Shown: positions 10,961 to 25,053, counted from the first letter of the stretch. The stretch: 64,000 nt of DNA from Dasypus novemcinctus (GCF_030445035.2 NC_080680.1:119438228-119502227), one strand, 5' to 3'. Program-made: numbers and translations. The notes: generated by a model not told the origin, from the letters alone.

Positions 10961-13900
10961 ATTTTTTAAAACTTTCATTCTTATTCCATTTTCATATTAA
11001 TTGTATTTGGTTATTTTGTTGGCTTAATTTTTTTTTTTTAAGTTTTGGATCACAAAATGGTTTCAACTATGATCGGAGGATCATTGGTGTGGGGTGTCAG
11101 TGATGGGGGAATATAGGAGGAAGTTCACCTGGGGCATACATATAAAACATAAAAATGTGTTCAACTGTTCATGGGACATTGTCATGGTGGAGGAATATTC
11201 ACACAATAGCTGAAAATATCAAATTCCCATCCTGGGGAGCTCTGCCACATTTTCTAATGAAAGAGCAAGAAATACCAGAGTATAGGCACAATGACTAGTG
11301 AAGGAGAATGGTCCATTGACAGGCCCTGGATATTGATAACTAACTGTACTTATGAACCTTTACTTTTGAAATTGAAACCTAACCTAGTATTATAGGTTGC
11401 CTAAGAATTACCACCCTAGAGCCTCCTTGTTGCTCAAATGTAGTCTCTCTCTAAGTCAAACTCAGCATATAAATGCATTGCTTCCCACCCCCAGCTCAGA
11501 CATGACTCCCAAGGGTGAGCATCCCTGGCACCAAGGGACTACTACCAAGCACCAACTAACAAGGAAACTGGAGAAAAGCCTTGACCAAAAGGGGGAAAAT
11601 GCAAAGACAAATGAGTTTATACGGCTAAGAGACTTCAAAGTGAGTTGGGAGGTAATTCCAGAGGTTACTCTTATGCACATTTTAGCATGATTTCATTGAC
11701 TGCCGAAGTAAATACTACCTAAAATAGCAGGGCTCCTGAGGGATCTGGAGACATCCCGACAGTATAGGCAGGGCAGACAGCTCAGGAGTTTGGTGCCCTA
11801 CTTTGGAATTTATGCTCCCCAATGTAACAAAGTTGGACTCAGTTGTTTCCATACATGTGACTCTTCTGACCCTTCTATTTGAGCCTATAGTTAGTATTAG
11901 AATTGATAGGTGTATGTCCAAGAGACTTAAGTCTTTGGGCTGTCCATGTAGCAGTTGGGCCCTGAATCTCAATAGAGTTGCAACACCTACTCTCCTGTTC
12001 ATTGGACTCATCCAGGACATCTAGCAAGGAGATGATGATGGACAATGAAAATCCCAAGGAATGGAGAGTCTACAACTGCAAGCAAAAGAGTCCCATCCAT
12101 CTTCCCTGTGGAATCGAAGCCCCCTCTCAATTAGAGGTGGAGTGGTCATCACCATGCCAGAATCCTCATGTTTGGGGAATGAACGATGGACCAAAGTAAA
12201 CTTACTGGTATTCTATTATAGATTTATTATGACTCTCACAATGTAAGAACTTATATCATTGATGTGGAGGCAGTGGTCACTGGAGGTTCTGAGGGCATGG
12301 AGAGGGAAGAATAAGTGTAATATGGGGGCATTTTGGGAACTCAGGAATTGTCCTAAATGACATTGCTACAACAGATACAGGCCATCGTATGTCTTGCCAT
12401 CGTATAACCTGCAAGATTGGACCAGAAGGATTGTAACCTACAATGTAAACTATAATCCATGCTTAGTGGTAATGCTCCAGAATGTGTATAAAAATTGTAA
12501 CGAATGCACCACACTAATGAAGGATGTTGCTGATGTGGGAAAATGTGGGAATTGTGGGGAGTGAGGCATGTGGGAGCCCCCTTTATTTTTTAGGATACAT
12601 TTATGTAATTTAAGTATCTTTTCAAAAAGATAAAAAATATATTTAAAAAAAAAAGATGTGTCCTATTCAAACCAGAAACACTGTGATCCAGGGCACAGCC
12701 TTAGTGGAGAAGGGAAATTGTGGTGGAGATAGTTCTAGAAGTGGAGTTTCTGTGTGAATGGCAATAGTGTTAAAATCAAATGTTCCATAAGCTCCATCTA
12801 GTTGAGGAAGAATAACAGGGCGACTTTCAGCCCCACTTCCAGCTCCCTGCTTCTGCTCTCACTTCCACTTTCCCTCTTTTTCCCTTTTGGGAATGATTTG
12901 GACTGACTTACATAAAAGGAAGCAGATTTCAATTAAGGGACCAGGGACAATGCAGGCACTCAGAGAATTGAGAATTCAGTGAAGCAACTCATCAGTCTAG
13001 GGGTACCCAAGCTCACAGAGAATGTTTTATCTTCTGACGATGGGCAAAATACATAGAAGATCCTCTTAAACTAGATAGAGAGTTCCATAATACTTCATTG
13101 ACCATGGAAAGTAGGAAGAAAAAAATCTTAAAGCTCAAGGAACCTCTGGAGGAAAAGTTAGGTTTAGGCAAAGTCAGAGAGCAAGAACTAACTCATGGAT
13201 TCAATCTTTCTTCTCTGATGGTGGCCTTGAGCCTTTTATTCGCAATATTGGTTTTGCTTATTATTTAAGACTTGTTTTTGTTTTGAATTTATCTTCAATC
13301 CTCTATTAACATAAATGACCACTGTTTACAAGGAGAGCAGAGGAAAGAGAGCTTGTCAAACCAAAAACACCAATATTAATAGCTTAAAGACAGATCCTCT
13401 GATTTAAACCATTTCTTGCAGCTTTCAGGGGATATCTTCCAACACCTTTACCTTTCCCTCCTTGAGAGATTTCATTCTAAAGTCATCAGCTCTGAGTTAC
13501 AGACCTGCTCTGCCCTTTCAGTTAACTACTGAATCATCCCACTCCTTTTTTAAACTGTCTCTTCTAAAATTTTTGGTATGAAATTAATCATTGAAAATAC
13601 AAAGTTTTCAGCATTAAAAATGTGTTGAAATGCTTAAAGCTATTTTAAAGTTTGGGAGTTCCCAAGAGGATACTATATGAGTGTATGAAACCTCTGAAAC
13701 ACCAATCCCAATGAATTCACTTGGGAAAAGATTTGTTTTTTAAAAAATAGCAAATAAAATTTGAGTTTCTGTCCCCAAAGAAACTGAGTTTCTAAATAAG
13801 TCCGTAGGAATTCCTCATGCACTTTGCAAAAGCTCCTTACATTTTTTATTCTTTAAAGGCAGACATTTCTTAATTCTGTCAATCTTTTGTGGTGAGAGAT

Positions 13901-15489
13901 AGTTTATTTCATGGATAAATTGTTATAACTCACAGAAGAATCCAAAATAACACAAAACACAGTAGTGGGACAATCCCCTGGAGAACATAGAGCCAAATAA
14001 ATCACATTTTGCAGCATTTCTCACCTTATCAAGGAAACATTTCTATCCAGATGAAATAAAGATAAAATATCTGAGGTATTCACAAAAAAGGGAATAAGTC
14101 ATAAGAGGACAACATGGAAGCTAAGGAAGTGAATATTAAAGAACTGTATGCCCTGCATTGACAGCGGTGCCCTCAAGGCTATAGAATTAAGAAAAATCAA
14201 GTTTTCCCTGAATAGTTTTATTATAACCCTTGATATGGTATATTATATCACAATCCCCACAAAATCCCCACAAAAAGAGATACTCTAGCAGCAAGCAGAG
14301 AAAAATGCTACTCTTGAAGAACATTCTCCCAGATGAAGAGAATATGAGACTCATTTCAAAGATTGTGGTTACAGAGAGGGGTCAAGGCAGACAAAACCTG
14401 AACAGTGTTCAGTGACCTTGACAATTTACAACTCCTGTTGTAACATCATTAATTATAAGAGTTTCTGAGAACTATGGCAGACTTTCTTCTGTTCTATATT
14501 CTCTTTGAAGTGTCAGAAGATAATTGACTTTACAAAATCGAATGTCTTTTTTAAAAAATTTCCTTTCCCAGTTAATTGAGTCAGAATATCTTTTCATTTT
14601 AAGCAAACATGTTCTTCAGATCTTAGATTCTATTACAGCACCATCCGTAAACAACACACGTACTTGAGAGGGAAAGAGAAAGAGAGCAAGGAGGGGAGGA
14701 AAATGTACTGAAAGAGAGACCGGCACTCAGATTTTTTTAAAAATCGCCATATATATGTATATAAGAATATAGAAAAGTATAAAAATAAATATAGTTCAGT
14801 CCAAAGGTGAGAGCAGAAAGACAGAAAATTGAAATTCATGTCTGACCTTTTTTTCCCCTGTGAAATAAGAGACAAAACAATCAGTTAGGATAAGATATAG
14901 CAGACGTGGAACTTAAGGAGGGAAATACAAATTTGGAATAGTTTACTGAAGGGAATTATGAATAGAGTCAAATAGAGATATGCAATAGTGCTGATTTCTT
15001 AACCTGCATTTTGGTAGATGGTGGTAGATTGCACTATCAAACCCAAGTTTTTATACCATCCGCCTCTTGCTGTTTAAATTTGCAGAACCCTCCTCAACAT
15101 TTGACTCAACAATGTGACTTATATTCTCTAGAAGGTATTAGATGTGATGCAAGGTAGGACCTGAAAATTTCGTGCATTTCTGGACTTCTCCCCTTGAACC
15201 TCTGCCATGATGTATGAAGACTTTCCCAACATGTTTGTTATATAGCATTGCTACGGCAGTGGAACCTAACACATACATCAAGGATCCTGTTACATTGAAA
15301 GCATATACAATTGTGGTAGCCATAGTACATATAGTTATACCATTTTCTCCAACAGTGTTCAAGGGCCCAGGCATAGATACAGAAATGACCAAAGATTTGC
15401 AGTGAAAGAAAGGATAAAGCAATTGTAGTGATATATCATATATTTAATATAATATAAAGAGAATAAAACCAGAAGAAGCAGGATTGATT

Positions 15490-15506
15490 GGGGGGGGGGG
15501 GGGGGG
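15490..15506. repeat. Run of 17 G
   Basis: Seventeen consecutive G on the + strand, not part of a recognisable SINE, unlike the shorter G-runs inside the DAS SINEs. It can form G-quadruplex structures and its length is likely to be polymorphic or mis-sequenced. Confidence 0.9.
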
Positions 15507-16074
15507 AATGAACTCATGAAGAGACCAGGGCTTTTTTATGTGAACACATACAGGGAATAAATAAATAAGATTATTGTAGGAATATAATATTCAGTTCAGA
15601 GAATGGAATATTGGAAAGTAAAAATTCAGATGAAGGATTGTTTTGAACGATGACAAGTTAGAAAATATAGCCGTAAGAATGATGGAGTTGCAAACTATTG
15701 GAATTGTGAGACAAGAGGGAGTCTAAGTGATTGTCAGTGTTAGCACTGGGATTGTGGACTATCCCTGTATAATGATAGCAGTTAGGTATAATGGGAACCA
15801 GAGAAATAAAGTTAAAAATGTCTGCTCAATGAGAGATACAACCAGAAGTCAACACAGGGTCATGCTGAGGCATAGAAATTGCTATAGTCAATAAAAGTAA
15901 AATAAAAGGGAACTCTAGCCATGTGAGTGGAAAAGTAAGACCTAAGAGCATCTTCTCCAAAGGGAGCCACTAGCCTGATGATAGGTTGGAAACAGCCTCA
16001 GGATTTTATACATTTTGAAGTTTGGTAGAATTTTTAGCTTCTTCTCAAAATCTCTTGGAGTTAATCATAAATTA

Positions 16075-16205
16075 TTCATGTTTGAAGGAAACTTGGAGGT
16101 TACTGAGGCTAAATCCCACATTTTTAAAGTAAGAAAATCAAGCAAAGAAAGAATAAATTATCTACCCAGATTCATAGAGCTATTTAAAGGCGATTGAAAC
16201 TCCAG
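16075..16205 (-). repeat. MIR-like relic
   Basis: The order of weak matches (AAGTAAGAAAATCAAGCAAA, ATAGAGCTATT, GAAACTCCAGGATTCTGA) follows the reverse complement of the MIR core. It is strongly diverged, so the call is tentative. Confidence 0.35.
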
Positions 16206-17059
16206 GATTCTGAAAGTAATTATATCTTTATGCCCCTTCAAACTAAGTTGTCCCTTTACTGGCTTAGTGAGATGTTTCTATTATGAAAAGTGATTTTCTG
16301 CTTATCAAATATTTTGTTTTATAATTACCAGGGTATGACATAAAATCAGTCCATTAATCAATGTAATATATAATGAGCTTAAACAAAATACAAAGATGAC
16401 AATAAACTACCAAGCATGACTTCTGGGCTGCCAATACCTCTTTTTTTTAATCAACCCTTCCTCTTCAAGATGCATTCCCAAATCTTATTACATTATAATT
16501 AAATCCAAAGAATAAGTGACCCTTCCCTCATCACGTTGAGCTTGAAGGTTTTTTAAGAGTTTGGATTATTCATAGGTCCGTTATGCTAATGGTACTACAA
16601 ATCCTCTCATTTCTCATATATGTCCTGACTACTGTGTACTTGTGGCTTTTTGAGAGTTTGCTGTGATAATTTAACTGTAATGAATATGAACACCAGTGTC
16701 ATAATTCCTGAGGACAGGTAGAACGACAAAGAAATGAAGTAAACCATTTATTAAAAAAAAAAACAACGTAGTGTAACTTTGGTCATTATGTAGGCTCCAA
16801 GTCTTTGGAATGCAGCCTTTCCCCCACACACACACATATAAACACATAAATACTTTAAAACAAGTGCATACATAGTCTCAAGCTGAATATATGCAATCTA
16901 ACATTAGCTTTAGGGAGGATACTTGAATATGATGGTCTGGAGAAATGGCATAAAAAATCCACTGTAATTTTTTAAGTCAGACCATATCCACCATGACCAC
17001 GTCTGTACACACTTTTTGAAAGATGACCAGAATAATTAAAAGAGCTGGGATCATTTCTT

Positions 17060-17550
17060 TTAAAAAAAATTATCTTTTTTTAAAAAGATACATAAATAAC
17101 ACAAAATGTTAAAATAAAAAATATAAGAAGCTCCCATATACGCCACTTTCCACACCCCCCACTCCTCCCACATCAACAACTTCTTTCATCAGTGAAGTAC
17201 ATTCATTGCATTTGATGAGTACATTTTGGAGCATTGCTGCAGCTCAGCAGCTCATGGATTATATTTTATGCTGCAGTTTACACTCTCTCCCAGTCCATTC
17301 AGTAGGTTATGGCAGAATATATAATGTCCTGCATCTGTCCCTGCAATATCATTCAGGACAACGAAAAGACCCGGAAATGCCCCAATGTCACACCTCTTTT
17401 TCCCTCTCCTTCCCCTCAGCAACTCCTGTGTCCACTGTCTCCACATCAGTGATATAATTTCTGCCATTGCTAGAGTCACAATAATTCTATAGTAGATTAC
17501 CAGTAAATCCACTCTAATCCATATTTTATTCCTCCATCCTGAGGACCAAC
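17060..17550 (-). mobile_element. L1 3'-end fragment
   Basis: The block parallels the terminal 3' UTR module seen at 50,240-50,640. Shared elements are the CCCCACTCCTCCCACATCAA start, CATTTTGGAGCATTGCTGC, TGTCCCTGCA and CTCCATCCTG. It is a 5'-truncated L1 tail on the minus strand and does not code for protein. Confidence 0.75.
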
Positions 17551-20500
17551 CTTAAATTTTAAAATTTAGTGGGGGATTTGGTAGTTCTTTCCAAATATTT
17601 GAAGGTACATCAAATAAAGATCAGACTTACTTTTTAATGTACAAAATCTAGAACTAGAACTAATACATAAAATTTGCAAGTTAAAGTCAATACAACATTG
17701 AATTTTCTTACATTGTTGGATAATAGTGAGCTTTCTTGTGAGGTAAGTAAATTCTTTGTGATTGAAAGTATATAAGAGGAATTGACATTTTGCTATGAAG
17801 GCTCTTATTAGAATGATTCATTACAATTCTAAGATTTTGTGATAGACAATTATATATGAGGCAGAGTTATCTAAAATTACTATGTACCCACACAGACCAA
17901 TATAAATGTACCCTTAGATCCCATTGCATTTCATTAATAGACAAAATGACTTTTTCCTTCAGCCATTTTGAAAGTTCTGAATATTATGTTTAACGTAAAA
18001 GACCTATATCTTCACAAACCGTTAACTAAACAAAGTTTAAGAGGTAGCTGAGATACTTCATTTTAAAAATATAAATTTTTCAGAATGAACACCACCCTAC
18101 TAATACTTTTATCATAACATTGTAGAAATTAAATCTAATGTCATGTCAACCCAATTCAATATCAAGAGATTACTGTTATTATTTTAAAGTAGGTTATAAC
18201 AGTTACACAGATTCTAGAACTGTTTAAGCTTTTTTATAAATTTGAATCGTTTTTTAATTTATCAAGACTGCTACAAAGGTTTATAGCCAAGAGATCTGAT
18301 GTTTCTTTATGTACTTCTTTGGGACAGGTTTCTTATAACTTATAACTTTGTTATTCATTGTAATAAACTGGGTATAGGCTGTAAAACAAATGTGTCTTTA
18401 ATGACAAAATCTAATCTGAGAATAATCATCGAGTTATAAAATAGTATTTCTCTGTTCTACATATACAACTGCTGTATACTTTTTGAAACAAGTTTTATGC
18501 ATTTCAATATTGAATGATTGGTCCAGAACAGATCCAAAATTATATAGAATCTCTAATAAAAACCCAAGTTTTGTCTTTATATTAATGAATACTTTTTATA
18601 TTAGAACAAACCTGAAAATACCATGATAAAGTTTTAAAGCAGCTTCAAGAGCTACCTATTGTATTATGGCCACAGAGCTTAAGAATGGGAAGACTGTTTC
18701 TGCTTCAAAACAATCATAAGAAATATCTGGATAAACTCTTTAGAACTTAATGTATGTATACATATATTTTTTAAAATTCTATCAATAAATACTAATGACT
18801 AAAGAAAGAACTGATTTCACTTGGAAACATTTTTTAAGTACAGGTCAATATCTTGTTGTCACTTCAGAGAACAAAGTAGTGAAGCAAGATGTGGTTGGAA
18901 CCTGTGGACTAGAATATTAGTAACATTGGATAGAGCAGGATGTTGAGGCAATCAGCAAAAAACAAATAAGCATATGAAGGCATTTTTATCAGAGTAGCAC
19001 TGAAAAAGAAGGACAGTATTAATTGTAGTCTCACAAACCACGATCCACTCTGGTGGATTTCTTTATGAAAATGTACCCCAGGGCCCAAGATCTAGTTGTA
19101 TACCCTATTTTGTGCAGTTTCACTTCATCTCGCATCAATCAGCATATCATGAATGTGGTTTATGCCCAAAACACACAGGTAGATACTGAAGAAGGCTTAG
19201 GAAAACATACTGATGCTGTTTCTATCTTCAGGAAAATTAAAAACTAAAGAAAAGTAAGTGTGTGTATATATACAAATAAATACAGGTAAGAACAAAAGCA
19301 GGAGGCGTACAAGTAGAATCTAACTCATTTCATTTTAAAGAACATGCTAAGCTGTACTTATCAATCAACCAGATTTATCAACAGTACATGTATGGTATTG
19401 CATACATGGGTTATTATGGGTTATCATTAGAAAACAAATTATTTAACTATTAAACCTATTTGTAGTAATACAATGGCTAATATATTTTAATGACTTATTA
19501 TGTGACAGAAACATTACAAACAGTTTCATAACAAACTCTCTCAACAATTTCTGGAGGGTTCAGATGAGAGAACATGTGATTGAAGAGGTTATGGATTTAT
19601 TGGCACTATTGGAAAAGGTCAAAGTTGGATTCAAACCAAGTGTGTGAACTGCAGGGTCCACCCTGGTAAGCACTGGATATGCTTTCCTCCCTTCATCAGG
19701 GTTCGGATTAGTTTGCCTAGGACAGTCCCCTTGGCACCTGCTGTCCCTGTGTAATTATACAGAGACACCTTTTACTTTCAAATGTTTTCACTTTCAGTGA
19801 TAAATTATATGGTCACTCTAACTGTACTTTATGCTGCTAGAATTGAACAATTTCTAGTTCAAAGCCCAAAATCATGTGTAGCATGTGTGTGTATGTGTGT
19901 ACGTGTGGTTTTCTAAGTCATAATGAAGTATGAAAAATGGCTATAACATGGGAATACATTTATAGATTCGCTACTCTATTCCTCATTTTCAAAAAGGCTA
20001 TTTAGTAAAAGGTGAAATGGAAAGTAGGCAATTAAGTGGTGAATCTGGATAGCCAGTATAATCAACTTGAATAATTACAACAGAAACTTAGTCATCTGTC
20101 TCTAAAAGATACCCTTAATGGAATTCATGAAAACCCTTTCACAGAAGGTAGATTAAATTAATATTCTTTTGCTGTTCAAGTGCATATCACACCAAATAAT
20201 ATTAGGCCTACTGGTTATTGCTCATCCATGACATAATTTTGATTCTCCAAATTTTAATATTCCAATGTCAGGTGATTTAATATAAATTTAATTTTTTTCT
20301 TTTGATGTATGATTTTTGATTCATAAAAATATAATTTGAAAAAGACTCAACACACTGTAGAGAATCAGCTTTATAAAATGCACCAGACCAGTTATCTAGG
20401 TATTTATATACAAATTATATACAAAATATACAAAATTTACTTAATATATATATATACTTAGCTTATCTTGTATGTCTATGGTATACAACATTGCATACTG

Positions 20501-20584
20501 TTCATTATATACATAATTTATAATAAGAATATTTATTTCCAATATTAGGATTTCATGTATCACTTGCATAATACATAATAATAA
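17551..20584. other. Single-copy AT-rich DNA with microsatellites
   Basis: No gene is seen. There is a TG-rich stretch at 19,885-19,905, an AT-rich microsatellite at about 20,400-20,460, and a weak MIR-like relic at 19,490-19,665. The remainder is featureless. Confidence 0.45.
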
Positions 20585-20735
20585 AAGCACTTTTTGAGCA
20601 TTTTTTAAATACAGGGCTCCCTTCTAAGCACTGAATCATTCCCCAATATTTACCACTACTAAGTGGTAGGGGCAGATTCAAATCTGAGCAACTCATCCAC
20701 AGGAGTCTGCTTCCTTAGGCCACACATACAGTATT
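20585..20735 (-). repeat. MIR relic
   Basis: TTTTGAGCATTTTT, CCTTCTAAGCACTGAATCAT and CTACTAAGTGGTAGGGGCAG follow the order of the reverse complement of MIR, an ancient mammalian tRNA-derived SINE. Confidence 0.5.
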
Positions 20736-20861
20736 AAAATTAATAGTCATATCTTTTAGTTTTAAAATTGATGCTAACTCCCAATTTTCCCATGAAAAAA
20801 GAACTGATAGAGTATTTGGAAATTCTGGGGAAAAATGATTCTTCCCTGATACTGGTTGTGA

Positions 20862-21268
20862 TGGGTGGAATTATGTGCCCCAACAAACACATGGTATTAC
20901 TTTTAACCACTTACCTACAGGTGTGAGCCCATCATAAATAGGGCGATGACCATGTTATTTTTAGTGACAGTGGGCCAGCTGAACCAGGTGGGATTTGATC
21001 CAGATTCCTAGAAGCCTTATAAAGACAACAGAAGTCAGAGAGGTGAGGCACAGAAGTCACAAAGGAGAGGACATTGCCAGGTGATGGTAAGTAGAGATAC
21101 AAGCTTAGGAAACCCAAGGATCACCAGCAGTCAGCACCAGAAAACAAACCTTGCCAATACCTTGATTTTTCACTCCGTCTAACCTCAAAACCTTGAACCA
21201 ATAAATTTCCATTGTTTAAGCCAACATCATGTATGATATTTATGATAGCAGATCAGGAAAACTAAGAA
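20862..21268 (+). mobile_element. LTR-like repeat, probably ERVL/MaLR type
   Basis: The block has CTTATAAAGAC as a TATA-like element, AATAAATTTCCATTGTTTAA as a polyadenylation-like element, and an end near GGAAAACTAAG. This is the layout of ancient mammalian MaLR-type LTRs. The exact family and borders cannot be fixed by eye. Confidence 0.4.
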
Positions 21269-22646
21269 ACTGACCAAAGTTGTCTGCCTTCCTTTTTGGC
21301 ATCCAGCTGGCTCCATGTTATCCTCTGATCCATTTCTAAAAGCCACTCAGATCTGTATGGCATGTTAATGATCAGCAGTGTGATCACCACCTCAGCTCAA
21401 GATTACTACACTTATGGGAGACAATTTTTAATTTAGTTTGTATTCCTGTGCAGTTTGTTCAGAGTTCACATAAATTCCATCATCATATTTATTTGCCCTC
21501 ACAGTTTGTTTTACTAATATTTTAGAGTCACATATCTATATGAAAATATTAGGTTTTCAGCAGTTTAGCTCAACTTAAAATAAGTGTTCTGCAAATATTC
21601 TTGTTGCACTTACTTGAGAAAAGACTTTCTTCTCCTATGTGGAAACAACACAAAGGTAGCATGACTGTGGCCTGCCTTGCCAGGATGCTGCCAAGTTTTG
21701 ATAACTACCTTTGAAAATATCTTTCTCCTCTACTCAGAAATAAATCATCCCAAGATTTAACAGCAACACATTTATTAAACATTTCTCTTGGTTATTATTA
21801 GCCTGAAATTTTGTCACTTAACACTGTAGCAGACCCTATGTGTATGTGTTTGATTGTGTGTTTGTAAGAAATTGTTACTCATAAATAGTTATTGCATCTA
21901 TTTAATTATTTCAATCAATGAAAATCCTTCTTGGATACAAAATGTTTCCAGAATAATCTGATTGCTTATATCTTGGTTTTATATGAAATGAGAAGGAATT
22001 AGAATCAAGTTCTGTCAATTTTCTGACCAAGTAAGGTTTCATTCCCCTGAGATCTTGCCTTTCTTTCCCAAATGGGATTTCTTTGGTTCATTAACTCTGA
22101 ATAATTACATTAGACAGACCTATAGAGAAAGGAAAGAGGCATTTGCCCAGAGGAGCTAAGATGGAACTCCTAACAGCCAGAATTCCTGCTGGCTCTATAT
22201 TTGAAAAGATCCCTGAACTTCTACTTACTTAAAGCACTAAAGCACTGACAGAACAAAAATAACATTAAAATTTTAGTTTTCATCAACTTGCTCAATATCA
22301 TTTAAATGCCACTAAACAAGGAAAAATCTGAGAAAATTTATTTGGACTAGGGTGCCAGATATCAAATGCAGCCATAAAGTTTGTCAAGGATAGGAGTTAT
22401 TCCCTGTCAGAAAATAGAAATAATAATTACCATTTTTCCCTAGGGTTAACATATATGTTATTTCTTTTAAAGAAAATTCTAATTTTGAATCAAATTTAAA
22501 ACAAATATTGAAATACTACCCACCAGAAAAAGGTGGAAAGAAAACTATATAGTTCAGAAATTTGGACTGTCATAAAGAAAAGAAAAATATCAGAGAATAA
22601 ATGAACATAAAATGAAATATTTTTTATTATTAATTGATCTTTAAGG
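21269..22646. other. Single-copy AT-rich DNA
   Basis: No gene, RNA or clear repeat is seen. Confidence 0.5.
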
Positions 22647-22656
22647 TAAGTGTTTC

Positions 22657-24922
22657 AAAAAACAAGAAAATATTAAACTCCCATCATGGGGAATCATGTC
22701 AAGACCAATATTTTAAGTCCTCAATATTGCTGCAAGTAACCATGAATCTTATTCCTCAAAAAGTAAAACTTTGTGGTTACCATAAGTCCCAAGGGGAGGG
22801 GGAGAGAAGAATAGAATAGATAGAATACAGGGCATTTTTAGGGCATTAGAATTTTTCTGCTTGATCTCACAGTAATGGATACAGGCCATTTTAAATTTCA
22901 TCAAAATTTATAAAAGTGCACAGTCCAAAATATAAATCATAATATAAACTGTTGAACATGGTTAGTAGCAATGTTTCAATATTTGCACATCAATTGTAAC
23001 AAATGTTCCATCCTGATGTAAGGGAAAGGGGAGGGTGTTGGGTATATGGGAATCCCTATATTTTCTATGTGACTTTTCTGTAACCTAAAGCTTCTTTGAA
23101 GATAAAATCAAGAAAAAAAAAAAAGATACTGGGGAAAATATGGAAGAAAATATCGCTCTGCATACAGGATCTTACAGCGATGAAAGACATAATGTCAAAA
23201 AAGTTTTTTATTATTTAAATTTTTTTACTTTTGTATTTTATATCTTATTTTCAAAACTATCATTATTTCATTGTATTATTATTTTTATTTGGTTATTTTC
23301 TTAGGTTCATCTTTAGAGAGGTTTTGGATCACAGAAGGGTCACAACTGTGGCGGGGGGGAACATTGGTTGTGGGGTGTCAGTGATGGAGGGATGCAAGGG
23401 AGGGGGTTCACCTGGGGCATCCCTCTAAGGTATATGAATGTGTTCATGGGGCATTGTCATGGTGGGTGGAGATCTACCCAATAACCAAAAGAATATAAAA
23501 TTCCCATTCTGGGGAGTTCTGCTACATTCTCTAATGGGACAGCAAGAATCCCCCAAGATAGGGGCAATGACTAATGAAGGAGGATGGCTCATTGATGGGC
23601 CCTTGATATTGATAACTGTACTTATGAGCCTTTTGTTTTGAAACTGAAACTTAGCCTAGTATTGTAGGTTGCCTAAATGTTACCTCCTGAGATCCTCCTT
23701 GTTGCTCAAATGTGGCCTCTCTCTAAGCCAAACTCAGCATATAAACACACTACCTTTCGCCTCGTGTGGGGCATGACTTCTGGGAATGAGCCTCCCTGGC
23801 ACTGAGGATTATCACCAAGTGCCAACTGGCAATGCAACTGGAAAGAGACTTTGACAATAAGGTGATGGTAAATACAAATGAGTTCTTATGACTAAGAGAT
23901 TTCAAAGTGAAATGGGATGTCATTCCAGAGGTTACACTTATGGATGTTTCAGCAGGATCTCATTGACTGCCTCAGTAAATATTGCCTCAAATAGCAGAGC
24001 TCCTGAGGGTCCTAGAGACATCCAAACACTACAAGCAAGGCTGACAGCTCAGGATTTTGGCACTTTGCCAGTGGGCCTTACCTTGGAATTTATGCTCCCT
24101 AGTGTGACAGAGCTGGACTCATTTGTGGTTTCCCTACACATAGCTCTTCTGTCCTTTCTATTTAAACATATATTTAGTACTATATTTCATAAGTATATGT
24201 CCAAGAGATTTAAATCTTTGATTCATCCATGTGCTGGTTGGGCCCTGAATCTCAGCAGAGTTGCAACACCTACTCTCCAGTTCATTGGACTCACCCAGGA
24301 CAACTAACAAGGAGATGATGATGGACAATGCCCACCCCAAGGAACAGAAAGAGTCTGCAACTGCAAGCAAGACATCTCTATCCATCTGCCCTATGGGACC
24401 TAAGCCCCCTCTCAATTAGAGGCAGAATAGTCATCAGCATCCCCAAATCTTCAAGTTTGGGGGATGAACAATAGACTACAGTAGATTTACTGTCATTCTA
24501 CTGTAGACTTAGTGTTTTTCTAACTATGGAAGAACTTTTATCATTAATGTGCAGGCAGTGGCCACTGAAGGTTATTAGGGGAGGGAAAGGGAAAATAGGT
24601 GTAATATGGAGACATTTTTCAGACATTGGAATTGTCCTGCGTGAGGTTGCAATGATGAATACCGGTCATTATATATTTTGTCACTTTACAAAATTGTGCT
24701 GGATAGAGTGTAAACTATAATGTAAATTATAACCCACAGTTCATGGCAATGCTTCAATATGTGTTCATCAATTGTAATAAATGTGCCACACTAATGAAGG
24801 ATGTTGTTACTATGAGAAAGTTTGGGAGGTGAAGGGAGTGGGGTATATGGGAATCTCCTATATTTTTAAAGCAACATTTATATAAACTAAGGTTTCTTTA
24901 AAATAAATACTTTTTTAAAAGT
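22657..24922 (+). mobile_element. 5'-truncated L1 (3' UTR only) with target duplication
   Basis: The block carries the long xenarthran-type L1 3' UTR and an A-rich end. It is flanked by TAAGTGTTTC at 22,647-22,656 and 24,923-24,932. Two diverged terminal modules are visible. Module 1 ends near 23,090 with GGTATATGGGAAT-like sequence and an A-run. Module 2 ends near 24,910 with GGTATATGGGAATCTCCTAT. No protein is encoded. Confidence 0.82.
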
Positions 24923-25053
24923 TAAGTGTTTCTTTAAAAAATAGCACTAAGATTTTAGGTAATTAAAGCATATGGATATGTGAAAAGGATGATAGAAATA
25001 TGGCAAAAAAGGGAAGAAATATGGAGTACTCTTTTATAAGGTACCTGCACTCA

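Larger units (their letters stand above)
3566..12655 (+). mobile_element. Near-complete, inactive L1 retrotransposon with nested insertions
   Basis: Reading along the + strand gives L1 ORF1 remnants, ORF2 remnants from endonuclease to the C-terminal region, then a very long non-coding tail ending in an A-rich run near 12,640. Removing the inserts (SINEs at 7,182-7,602, 7,882-8,304 and 10,741-10,960; LTR at 9,510-10,024) leaves roughly 7.5 kb. Many stops and frameshifts interrupt both ORFs. The 5' limit is uncertain because I cannot tell whether the upstream pyrimidine tract belongs to it, and I found no target-site duplication. Confidence 0.8.
9401..12655 (+). mobile_element. Long L1 3' UTR, split by an LTR and a SINE
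   Basis: From the end of ORF2 to 9,505 and again from 10,025, the DNA parallels the minus-strand L1 tail at 52,480 down to 50,165. Shared phrases include GGTTGAAACTA, TCTCAAGAG, CAAGTCAAACTCAGCATA-like sequence near 11,455, ACATGACTCC and a terminal block near 12,480-12,600. It contains two diverged copies of the same terminal module, one ending near 10,740 and one at 12,640. No real ORF is present. Confidence 0.75.
12656..17050. other. Mostly single-copy AT-rich DNA
   Basis: No gene is apparent and all ORFs are short and unsupported. Noted items are a run of 17 G at 15,490-15,506 and a possible ancient interspersed repeat around 15,020-15,290, whose GTTATATAGCATTGCTACGG end looks LTR-like. 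A MIR-like relic lies at 16,075-16,205. Confidence 0.5.
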
